Part shown: positions 1-4,437 of the stretch, one piece after another
Position numbering within the stretch: position 1 is the first letter of the stretch
Layout: every line of letters begins with the position of its first letter
Source of the DNA: an uncultured Eubacteriales bacterium
GTDB lineage: Bacteria; Bacillota; Clostridia; Christensenellales; Borkfalkiaceae
Reading direction: 5' to 3'
Length of the DNA: 9,285 nucleotides
Assembly (NCBI GenBank): GCA_905211955.1
Contig: CAJMCT010000038.1
Span: 1-9,285, forward strand
Notes under the pieces: model-generated
Told to the model about the DNA's origin: nothing
Databases searched by the model: none
The model's input: the letters and a program-made list of their open reading frames with translations, nothing else
Program-made: the position numbers and the translations under genes

Positions 1-230
1 ACTGCTTTGATAACGTCGATCTTCTTGTCGCCGATTTCTTTAATAGAAACCTTGAATTCGGTCTTTTCTTCAGCAGCGGGAGCAGCAGCAGCCGCAGCGG
101 GAGCAGCAGCAACTGCAACGGGTGCAGCAGCGCTTACGCCAAATTCTTCTTCTAATGCCTTAACGAGTTCGTTAAGTTCTAAAACCGTCATACTTTTTAC
201 TTCTTCTAACATTTTTTGAATGTCTGCCAT
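1..230 (-). CDS. rplL: Ribosomal protein L7/L12 (bL12), partial: N-terminal 76 codons
   Basis: This is the 5' part of the gene for the ribosomal stalk protein bL12, which binds L10 as dimers and recruits and stimulates the GTPase translation factors. The translation begins MADIQKMLEEVKSMTVLEL. It shows the acidic helical N-terminal dimerisation domain (about residues 1-31), an Ala/Pro-rich flexible hinge (about 32-53) and the start of the C-terminal factor-binding domain (EKTEFKVSIKEIGDKKIDVI). The ATG is at 228-230, with a GGAGGA Shine-Dalgarno about 8 bases upstream on the minus strand. The window edge truncates the gene, which normally encodes about 120-125 residues. It lies 60 bases downstream of rplJ, the usual partner, and is probably co-transcribed with it from the promoter at 988-1016. 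The GCT/GCA-rich hinge explains the GCAGCA-like low-complexity stretch near 70-130. Confidence 0.97.
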   Translation of the reverse strand, partial: MADIQKMLEEVKSMTVLELNELVKALEEEFGVSAAAPVAVAAAPAAAAAAPAAEEKTEFKVSIKEIGDKKIDVIKA

Positions 231-290
231 TTTTCTATCCTCCATTATATCCTTTGATAAATAAATTTTTTAATTTTTTGTTTTTTGCAC

Positions 291-815
291 TTATTGTGCC
301 TTCTTTTCTGCTATTGCGTTAAGAGCAATAACTAAGCTTCTCGGCATTGCTGATAGTACACCAACGAAGTTGGATATAGGTGCTTGCAACGAACCGAGCA
401 TTTTTGCAATGAGTTCTTCTTTCGAGGGCATTGCAGCGAGGGCTTTAACACCTTCAACGTCTACCTTGCCTCCGTCAACGAAAGCGCTCTTTACAGATAC
501 TTTGTTTTCATACTTTTTAACTGCTTCGATGATAACCTTGCTTGCGCCAGTTTCGTCAGCACCAAATGCTACTGACGTGGGGCCGTTTAAGTCGTCGTCA
601 AAATCAGTTATTCCCAAATCGTTGAACGCACGGCGAACCAAAGTGTTCTTTAAAACTTTGTATTCTACGTTGTTCTTTCTAAATTCTCTACGAAGTTCGG
701 TGTCTTGCGCAACGGTAAGACCTTCAAACTTAACGAAAACAACAGACTTGGAGTTTTGAATCTTTGCCTTGATTTCTTCAACCAATTGAACTTTTGCGTC
801 TCTATTAGCCGACAT
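291..815 (-). CDS. rplJ: Ribosomal protein L10 (uL10)
   Basis: This gene encodes the base of the ribosomal stalk: L10 anchors the L7/L12 dimers to 23S rRNA and, in complex with L12, represses its own mRNA. The product is 174 residues, beginning MSANRDAKVQLVEEIKAKIQ. It has the typical N-terminal rRNA-binding domain (VVFVKFEGLTVAQDTELRRE near 25-44; KVLKNTLVRRAF near 53-64) and a C-terminal helix for L12 binding (APISNFVGVLSAMPRSLVIAL, about 145-165). The ATG at 813-815 is chosen because an AAGGAGG (823-829) lies 7 bases upstream and the L10 family starts here. The reading frame stays open another 24 codons upstream, but that stretch is the leader RNA with its terminator hairpin. The gene follows a dedicated promoter and attenuator and is followed by rplL. 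Confidence 0.98.
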   Translation of the reverse strand: MSANRDAKVQLVEEIKAKIQNSKSVVFVKFEGLTVAQDTELRREFRKNNVEYKVLKNTLVRRAFNDLGITDFDDDLNGPTSVAFGADETGASKVIIEAVKKYENKVSVKSAFVDGGKVDVEGVKALAAMPSKEELIAKMLGSLQAPISNFVGVLSAMPRSLVIALNAIAEKKAQ

Positions 816-838
816 GTTTTTACCTCCTTGTTGTAATG

Positions 839-874
839 AAAAAGCCCTTGCAAACCAAAACGGAATACAAGGGC
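839..874 (-). terminator. Intrinsic attenuator in the rplJ leader
   Basis: On the minus strand, GCCCTTG (874-868) pairs with CAAGGGC (850-844). The stem extends through U-G and A-U pairs, a small U-U internal loop and two C-G pairs closing a five-base loop. It is followed at once by TTTTTC. This is a good intrinsic terminator lying between the rplJ promoter and the rplJ ribosome-binding site, about 10 bases ahead of the Shine-Dalgarno. It would therefore stop transcription before the gene unless prevented. Known L10 leaders of low-G+C Gram-positives end in such a terminator. The hairpin is seen directly; the regulation is inferred from the family. Confidence 0.85.
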
Positions 875-960
875 GCATCACATACATTATAATATAACGC
901 TACTTAAAATTTCCGCCTCGGTGGGTACGCCTATATTAGCGTGTTAAAAACCTACTGTCT
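875..960 (-). promoter_or_regulatory. L10-type ribosomal protein leader (L10/L12 binding region)
   Basis: The minus-strand leader contains AGACAGTAGG (960-951) and, about 20 bases on, ACCCACCGAGGCGGAA. This resembles the conserved AGACAG(C/U)AGG...CC(U)NCCGAGG core of the L10 leader family, which the L10-L12 complex binds to limit rplJ-rplL expression. GTAGGT can pair with ACCCAC with one A-C mismatch. Inside it ACGC pairs with GCGT as an apical hairpin, leaving a one-sided UUUUAAC bulge compatible with a kinked helix. CGCTA (upstream) and TAGCG (downstream) can enclose the element. GAGGCG could pair with CGCC at the base of the attenuator, a possible antiterminator. The match comes from memory of the family, without a covariance search. 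Confidence 0.75.
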
Positions 961-987
961 TGGGCTATTTAATTTTTTATCTTCTTG

Positions 988-1016
988 ATTATAACACCTA
1001 AAACTAGGGTTGTCAA
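988..1016 (-). promoter_or_regulatory. Consensus sigma-A promoter for rplJ-rplL
   Basis: On the minus strand this is TTGACA (1016-1011), a 17-base spacer, and TATAAT (993-988). Both boxes match the sigma-A consensus at all six positions with optimal spacing. The -35 box begins on the base right after the rplA stop codon TAG (1019-1017). Transcription should start near 981, giving an untranslated leader of about 165 bases that carries the L10 element and attenuator. This makes rplJ-rplL separately transcribable from the upstream rpmG-rplA genes. Confidence 0.93.
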
Positions 1017-1703
1017 CTAAAATTTAGCGTTAATTTTAACGCCGGGGCCCATCGTTGAAGCAACTGCAACGCTCTTTAAGTATTGACCTTTAGCAGCGGC
1101 AGGTTTTGCCTTTACGATTGCTTCCATTAAAGCGGTATAGTTTTCAATGATCTTTTCTTTACCGAAACTCTTCTTGCCGATGGGGCAGTGGATAATTGCG
1201 GTTTTGTCTAATCTATATTCAACCTTACCAGCCTTAGTATCTTTGATAGCCTTTGCAACGTCCATAGTGACCGTTCCAGATTTGGGGTTCGGCATTAAGC
1301 CCTTAGGACCTAAAACCTTACCGATACGACCAACCAAGCCCATCATGTCGGGGGTGGTGATAATTACGTCGTAATCAAACCAGTTTTCGGTTTGGATCTT
1401 TTGAATCATTTCTTCTGCGCCTACGAAGTCTGCACCTGCTTCTTTTGCTTGGTCAGCCTTTTCGCCCTTAGCAATAACTAAAACCTTAACTTCTTTACCG
1501 GTTCCGTTAGGAAGAACGATAACGCCACGAACTTGTTGGTCTGCTTGCTTGGGGTCTACACCCAAACGAACGTGAAGTTCGATGGTTTCGTCAAACTTTG
1601 CTTTTGCAGTGTCTAATACTAAACTTACTGCTTCATCAGCTTCGTAAAGTTTAGCGGATTCAATATTTTTAACGCTGTCAATATATTTTTTACCGTGTTT
1701 CAT
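1017..1703 (-). CDS. rplA: Ribosomal protein L1 (uL1)
   Basis: L1 forms the mobile L1 stalk of the 50S subunit, which helps release deacylated tRNA from the E site. It also represses translation of its own operon by binding an mRNA copy of its rRNA site. The product has 228 residues, normal for the family (about 225-235). It begins MKHGKKYIDSVKNIE and contains the RNA-contact segment DPKQADQQVRGVIVLPNGTG (about 50-69), and LGPKGLMPNPKSGTVT (131-146), the conserved L1 signature region. The ATG at 1701-1703 has AGGAGG at 1711-1716. It lies 49 bases downstream of rplK. That gap contains a hairpin that looks like a second L1 binding site touching the Shine-Dalgarno. The TAG stop abuts the rplJ promoter. 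Confidence 0.98.
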   Translation of the reverse strand: MKHGKKYIDSVKNIESAKLYEADEAVSLVLDTAKAKFDETIELHVRLGVDPKQADQQVRGVIVLPNGTGKEVKVLVIAKGEKADQAKEAGADFVGAEEMIQKIQTENWFDYDVIITTPDMMGLVGRIGKVLGPKGLMPNPKSGTVTMDVAKAIKDTKAGKVEYRLDKTAIIHCPIGKKSFGKEKIIENYTALMEAIVKAKPAAAKGQYLKSVAVASTMGPGVKINAKF

Positions 1704-1716
1704 TTAATTACCTCCT

Positions 1717-1745
1717 GTGGTACGTTCGGGAAAACTCCCTCCCAC
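1717..1745 (-). promoter_or_regulatory. Candidate L1-binding mRNA operator before rplA
   Basis: The minus-strand RNA folds as GUGG / GA / GGGA-GUUU-UCCC / GAACGUA / CCAC: an outer 4-bp stem, a 2x7 asymmetric internal loop and an inner 4-bp hairpin. The outer CCAC arm directly touches the AGGAGG of rplA. It has the same 4-bp GUGG/CCAC outer stem, the same 5' GA and the same 7-base 3' loop as the element before rplK at 2197-2242. Known L1 mRNA sites are two helices flanking an asymmetric loop, so binding by L1 is a reasonable inference. It has not been tested by a covariance search. Confidence 0.55.
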
Positions 1746-1752
1746 TATATCC

Positions 1753-2178
1753 TTAATCTACAACTTCTACGCCCATACTTCTTGCAGTACCAGCAATCAT
1801 GCTACAAGCAGCTTCGATTGTGTTTGCATTAAGATCAGGCATTTTGAGTTTTGCTATTTCTTCGATTTGAGCCTTGGTTATCTTAGCAACCTTGTTCTTG
1901 TTGGGTGCAGCACTTGCACTTGCAAGTCCACATGCCTTTTTGATAAGAACGGGTGCCGGTGGGGTCTTCAAAACGAAAGTGAAAGAGCGGTCTTGATAAA
2001 TGGTCATAACGACGGGGATAATCAAGCCTGCTTGGTCTTGCGTTTTAGCATTAAACTCTTTTGTAAATCCAGGTATATTGATACCGTGAGGACCTAACGT
2101 AGAGCCAACGGGCGGACCGGGTGTTGCCTTGCCAGCGGGTAATTGCAATTTTACGATTGCCGTGACTTTCTTTGCCAT
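1753..2178 (-). CDS. rplK: Ribosomal protein L11 (uL11)
   Basis: L11 is part of the 50S GTPase-associated centre. It binds the 1050-1100 region of 23S rRNA and is the target region of thiostrepton-class antibiotics. The product is 141 residues, the usual length, beginning MAKKVTAIVKLQLPAG. The N-terminal domain contains the proline loop PGPPVGSTLGPHGIN (20-34), followed by the C-terminal rRNA-binding domain with KITKAQIEEIAKLKMPDLNA (99-118) and GTARSMGVEV near the end. The ATG at 2176-2178 was chosen for the family-typical start and its GGAGG (2187-2191); the frame is open nine codons further but these lie in the leader. Position 26 (E. coli numbering), usually Pro, is Ser, and position 30, usually Gln, is Pro. 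An L1-operator-like hairpin precedes it. Confidence 0.98.
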   Translation of the reverse strand: MAKKVTAIVKLQLPAGKATPGPPVGSTLGPHGINIPGFTKEFNAKTQDQAGLIIPVVMTIYQDRSFTFVLKTPPAPVLIKKACGLASASAAPNKNKVAKITKAQIEEIAKLKMPDLNANTIEAACSMIAGTARSMGVEVVD

Positions 2179-2196
2179 AACTTTTTCCTCCATAAG

Positions 2197-2242
2197 GTGG
2201 TTCATACGTTGCGCCAGTGTGAAAATTTAACGCAACTCCCAC
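2197..2242 (-). promoter_or_regulatory. Candidate L1-binding mRNA operator in the rplK leader
   Basis: The minus-strand RNA folds as an outer GUGG/CCAC stem, a GA on the 5' side opposite GUAUGAA on the 3' side, and an inner GUUGCG/CGCAAC stem. The inner stem can extend by U-G, U-G and A-U pairs. The 3' arm ends 5 bases ahead of the rplK Shine-Dalgarno (2187-2191). Position and architecture (two helices around an asymmetric internal loop, upstream of rplK-rplA) fit the L1 autoregulatory leader known from many bacteria, where L1 binds an mRNA mimic of its 23S site and blocks translation. The fold is seen; L1 binding is inferred. Confidence 0.75.
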
Positions 2243-2290
2243 TTTTATACGTTAACCGATTACTCGGTATAGTATTTAAAATAATGTTTA

Positions 2291-2304
2291 GGGCGAAACC
2301 GCCC
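2291..2304 (-). terminator. Small hairpin after nusG, possible weak terminator or processing site
   Basis: On the minus strand, GGGCG-GTTT-CGCCC forms a compact 5-bp G+C stem, 6 bp with the flanking A-U, 10 bases past the nusG stop codon. The following sequence is TAAACATTATTTT, not an uninterrupted U-run, so termination would be weak. It may partly separate rpmG-secE-nusG from rplK-rplA or mark an RNA-processing boundary. I saw no convincing promoter between it and rplK, so some read-through is expected. Confidence 0.35.
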
Positions 2305-2314
2305 TTCCCGAAAA

Positions 2315-2851
2315 CTAATTGCTTTCGGTAATCTTTTTTACTTGAACGAAGTCCACTTCTACGTCGGTTGCACGACCGAACATTTCTACGTTTATCATTG
2401 CCTTTTGTGCGCTTTCGTTTAAGGATACTACCTTACCACTGAAAGATTCCAAAGGTCCAGATACGATTTTTACCGTATCCCCTACAACGAAATCTACGTC
2501 TATTGCAACTTTGATTAGACCCATTCTTGCAACTTCATCATCCGTAAGAGGTAAGGGTCTACCTTGAGGACCAACGAAGCCTGTGACACCCCTAGTACTC
2601 GTCACGAGATACCAAATGTCGTTAGAATAAATCATTTTTAAGAAAACGTAGCAAGGAAACTTCTTTCTTTCAACAATTTTCTTTTTGCCGTTTGCTTTTT
2701 CTTCGAGCATTTCTTCCATAGGAATTTGAATCTCAAAGATATTTCCTTGCAAATTGTTGTTTTCAATAAGTTTTTCAAGGCTATCTTTTACCATTGCCTC
2801 GTAGCCAGAGTAAGTGTGTATGACGTACCACTTTGCTTGTTCTTCTGCCAT
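2315..2851 (-). CDS. nusG: Transcription elongation/termination factor NusG
   Basis: NusG binds the clamp of RNA polymerase and modulates pausing, termination and coupling to the ribosome. The product is 178 residues, a normal length. The N-terminal NGN domain starts AKWYVIHTYSGYE (6-18) and includes ERKKFPCYVFLKM (61-73) and the TRGVTGFVG segment (86-94). The C-terminal KOW domain is clear at about 121-145 (FVVGDTVKIVSGPLESFSGK). An acidic/basic insert EEKANGKKKIVE (50-61) joins NGN strands, as in other Bacillota. The ATG is at 2849-2851 behind an AGGGG-like Shine-Dalgarno, 14 bases after the secE stop. The SecE-NusG order is near universal, so co-transcription from the rpmG promoter is expected. 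Confidence 0.98.
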   Translation of the reverse strand: MAEEQAKWYVIHTYSGYEAMVKDSLEKLIENNNLQGNIFEIQIPMEEMLEEKANGKKKIVERKKFPCYVFLKMIYSNDIWYLVTSTRGVTGFVGPQGRPLPLTDDEVARMGLIKVAIDVDFVVGDTVKIVSGPLESFSGKVVSLNESAQKAMINVEMFGRATDVEVDFVQVKKITESN

Positions 2852-2865
2852 ATTACACCCCTATA

Positions 2866-3147
2866 TTACGAAAGCAATTTTAAAAGTTCGTAAAGACCGA
2901 AGTCGAACGCAGTAATTACTACTAAAAACGCAACGACTACAACGATAACTACACCCGTTTGTTTTACAACTTTCGGGAAAGTAGGCCAACTTACCTTCTT
3001 TAATTCGGAGAAGATGTCTTTTATCTTCGCACCGAGTCTTTTGAAGAAGCCGGGCTTTTTATCTTTATTTTTAGCCTTTTTAACTTCTTTTTCTTGCTTT
3101 TTATCGGTAGTTCCGACGAAATCTACCTTGTTTTTTTCTTTACTCAT
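2866..3147 (-). CDS. secE: Preprotein translocase subunit SecE
   Basis: SecE is the small clamp subunit of the SecYEG protein-conducting channel in the cytoplasmic membrane. This is a 93-residue single-span form. It has a long, very Lys-rich N-terminal tail (about 1-32), an amphipathic helix, the family hallmark ELKKVSWPTFPKVVKQT (48-64), and one transmembrane helix (about 65-84, GVVIVVVVAFLVVITAFDFG). Short single-span SecE of about 60-90 residues is normal for Gram-positives. The three-span form is typical of enterobacteria. The ATG at 3145-3147 is preceded by AGGGG. It lies 54 bases after rpmG and 14 bases before nusG. Confidence 0.97.
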   Translation of the reverse strand: MSKEKNKVDFVGTTDKKQEKEVKKAKNKDKKPGFFKRLGAKIKDIFSELKKVSWPTFPKVVKQTGVVIVVVVAFLVVITAFDFGLYELLKLLS

Positions 3148-3201
3148 TACACGTACCCCTGTGTTTTGTAAAATCGGCTTTTTGCCGTTTACTGCGAATT
3201 A

Positions 3202-3366
3202 TTACTTCGCTTCCTTATGCGTAGTGTGTTTTTTGCAGAATTTACAATACTTTTGAAGTTCAATTCTTTCAGCATCGTTCTTCTTGTTTTTGAACGTATC
3301 GTAATTCCTTTGTTTGCACTCCGTACAAGCCAAGGTTATCTTGTTTCTTGCGCCTTTTGCAGCCAT
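3202..3366 (-). CDS. rpmG: Ribosomal protein L33 (bL33), zinc-binding form
   Basis: This gene encodes a small 50S protein located near the E site. The product is 54 residues beginning MAAKGARNKITLACTECKQR. It has the four cysteines C14-x2-C17 and C41-x2-C44 of the zinc-binding (C+) form and the conserved RNYDTFKNKKND and KYCKFCKKHTTHKE segments. The start at 3364-3366 fits family length. An earlier in-frame ATG six codons upstream adds MFGRCI and is less likely. Shine-Dalgarno-like AAGGTG lies close upstream. In many bacteria a tRNA-Trp gene sits between rpmG and secE; the 54 bases here hold only a small GGC/GCC hairpin and no tRNA. A zinc-containing L33 can act as a zinc store where a cysteine-less paralogue exists; no such paralogue is in this window. 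Confidence 0.97.
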   Translation of the reverse strand: MAAKGARNKITLACTECKQRNYDTFKNKKNDAERIELQKYCKFCKKHTTHKEAK

Positions 3367-3385
3367 AATGCACCTTCCGAACATG

Positions 3386-3417
3386 AAAAAATTAACACCC
3401 CGAAACCGAAGTGCTAA
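3386..3417 (-). promoter_or_regulatory. Hairpin plus U-run at the 5' end of the rpmG transcript
   Basis: On the minus strand, TTAGCACTTCG (3417-3407), a GTTT loop and CGGGGTGTTAA (3402-3392) form an unbroken 11-bp stem, with three G-U wobbles. It is followed by TTTTTT (3391-3386). The wobbles pair only in the minus-strand RNA, so the fold belongs to the rpmG transcript. The predicted transcription start (about 3414) falls inside the 5' arm, so about 8-9 pairs would actually form. It has the shape of an intrinsic terminator but could equally be a 5' stabilising hairpin or an attenuator. No regulator is suggested by the sequence. Confidence 0.7.
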
Positions 3418-3420
3418 TGT

Positions 3421-3449
3421 ATTCTACCATTTATAAAAATTTATGTCAA
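3421..3449 (-). promoter_or_regulatory. Sigma-A promoter for rpmG-secE-nusG(-rplK-rplA)
   Basis: On the minus strand this is TTGACA (3449-3444), a 17-base spacer, and TAGAAT (3426-3421). The -35 box is perfect and the -10 matches five of six positions. Transcription should start near 3414, about 48 bases before the rpmG ATG. The A/T-rich tract just upstream (to about 3490) could act as an UP-like element, as expected for a ribosomal-protein promoter. Confidence 0.9.
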
Positions 3450-3515
3450 GGTTTTTTCGCCGTTTTTAAATATTTTTACGGCTTTTTTAACTGTTTTTTT
3501 AACCTTTTCCGCCAT
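3441..3515 (-). CDS. Possible 24-residue lysine-rich small ORF
   Basis: An ATG at 3513-3515 opens a short frame, MAEKVKKTVKKAVKIFKNGE followed by KTLT and a TAA stop. It lies in the gap between the SpoIVFB-like gene and the rpmG promoter. The predicted peptide is strongly cationic and could form an amphipathic helix. There is no good Shine-Dalgarno at the right distance; AGG is about 16 bases upstream. The last two codons (TTG ACA) are exactly the -35 box of the rpmG promoter. The A-rich composition alone would produce many Lys codons, so this may be chance. I recognise no family. Confidence 0.15.
   Translation of the reverse strand: MAEKVKKTVKKAVKIFKNGEKTLT
3459..3488 (+). terminator. Plus-strand terminator-like hairpin in the rpmG upstream region
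   Basis: On the plus strand GCCGT (3459-3463) pairs with ACGGC (3478-3482) across a 14-base A/T loop, followed directly by TTTTTT (3483-3488) and a second T7 run a few bases on. Oriented this way it would stop rightward transcription, but no plus-strand gene lies to its left in the window. It could block antisense transcripts entering the SpoIVFB-like gene, or be a by-product of the A/T-rich promoter flank. The stem is short. Confidence 0.35.
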
Positions 3516-3552
3516 TTTGCGCTTCTTTACCTATAACCCACAAGATATTGTT

Positions 3553-4437
3553 TTAAGCGCTTTGATTTTTAAGAAGATTTTTGCCTAATTTTTTGCTGTT
3601 TTTCAAAACTTCCCCTATAGGGGAATATAAATCAGCAACTTCTAACAGTTCGTTTATGTCCGATTGGGATAAAAAGGCTATTTCTTTCCCGTCGCTAAAC
3701 ACCACTATCTCGTTTATAGCGTCCACGTCTAAAAGGGCAATCACCTTTTTTATAGGCATAGACTTATCTACACCGTGTTTTTTATAGATTGCACCCCTTT
3801 TAAGTCTTTTGGTTGACAGCGAAGAATATATCCTTACGTAGCGGTTTTCTTCGTGCTTATCGATTGCCCCGAAAAACACCGACGTCGAAAAAAGTAGTAA
3901 AGATAAATTCACCGTAAAAAATAGCGAAGCGATAAAAACTCCTAATAGTGCTACCGCAAGGCTTATCCCTAATACTCTACAAATAAGATACGCTCTTTCC
4001 TTTTTCATATGAAGGGAAAGCACTGACGACAGCACTCTACCGCCGTCTAACGGGTATACGGGGATAAAGTTCATAAGCGCCATTGAAAAGCAGGCTTCCG
4101 CAACGACGTCGGTAAAAGCGTAAAGGGTTGGAAATATCCACCAAAGCGCAACGAAGAAAAGCCCTATTGCAAGGTTTACGAACGGACCTGCAAGGGCAAT
4201 CTTAAATTCGTCTTTTGGCGAAAGCCCTTCAACGTTGCCTGAAACTACCGCCCCGAAAGGCATTAAAGTTATTTTGTTTAGTGCGTAGCCCGAACTGTTA
4301 GCCACTATCGAGTGCCCTAATTCGTGAACGACGGCGCATAACGTATAGATTACGAATACGAATATGCGCCCCGTCACGGCATAGTATACCCCGAACAGAC
4401 AAAACAATGGGTGAATCTTAAACTTTATACCGCCCAT
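3553..4437 (-). CDS. spoIVFB: M50 family intramembrane metalloprotease, SpoIVFB-like
   Basis: This is a polytopic site-2-type zinc protease that cuts substrates within the membrane. In Bacillus the orthologue SpoIVFB processes pro-sigma-K in the mother cell. The product has 294 residues, close to SpoIVFB length. It shows the zinc motif HELGH (38-42) inside a hydrophobic helix and the third-ligand motif NFIPVYPLDGGR (123-134, D131). It also has MPFGAVV (59-65) and several further transmembrane segments (roughly 12-35, 80-104, 112-127, 150-190). A soluble C-terminal part (about 205-294) resembles the CBS region of SpoIVFB. The ATG at 4435-4437 overlaps the upstream gene by 13 bases, so the two are translationally coupled. 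That partner looks like SpoIVFA, which supports this over a generic M50 protease. The pro-sigma-K substrate is not visible here. Confidence 0.87.
   Translation of the reverse strand: MGGIKFKIHPLFCLFGVYYAVTGRIFVFVIYTLCAVVHELGHSIVANSSGYALNKITLMPFGAVVSGNVEGLSPKDEFKIALAGPFVNLAIGLFFVALWWIFPTLYAFTDVVAEACFSMALMNFIPVYPLDGGRVLSSVLSLHMKKERAYLICRVLGISLAVALLGVFIASLFFTVNLSLLLFSTSVFFGAIDKHEENRYVRIYSSLSTKRLKRGAIYKKHGVDKSMPIKKVIALLDVDAINEIVVFSDGKEIAFLSQSDINELLEVADLYSPIGEVLKNSKKLGKNLLKNQSA

Noticed and set aside
68..134. GCAGCA-type short repeats as a possible tandem repeat or CRISPR-like array
   Set aside because: They are the Ala/Pro codons of the L7/L12 hinge on the opposite strand.
7..219. A plus-strand open frame with an alanine-rich product opposite rplL
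   Set aside because: It is a mirror of the rplL hinge codons with no independent support.
370..759. A 129-residue plus-strand open frame opposite rplJ
   Set aside because: It is antisense to a well-supported gene, lacks a Shine-Dalgarno and gives an unrelated low-complexity protein.
816..887. A 24-codon N-terminal extension of L10 (MYVMRPCIPFWF...)
   Set aside because: The stretch is the rplJ leader with its terminator hairpin. The family-typical start at 815 has an ideal AAGGAGG.
2243..2290. A separate promoter for rplK, with TATAAA or TATACC as the -10 box
   Set aside because: No acceptable -35 box is found at 16-18 bases from either candidate.
3148..3201. tRNA-Trp gene between rpmG and secE, as in many bacteria
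   Set aside because: The gap is 54 bases and holds only a short GGC/GCC hairpin; no cloverleaf is possible.
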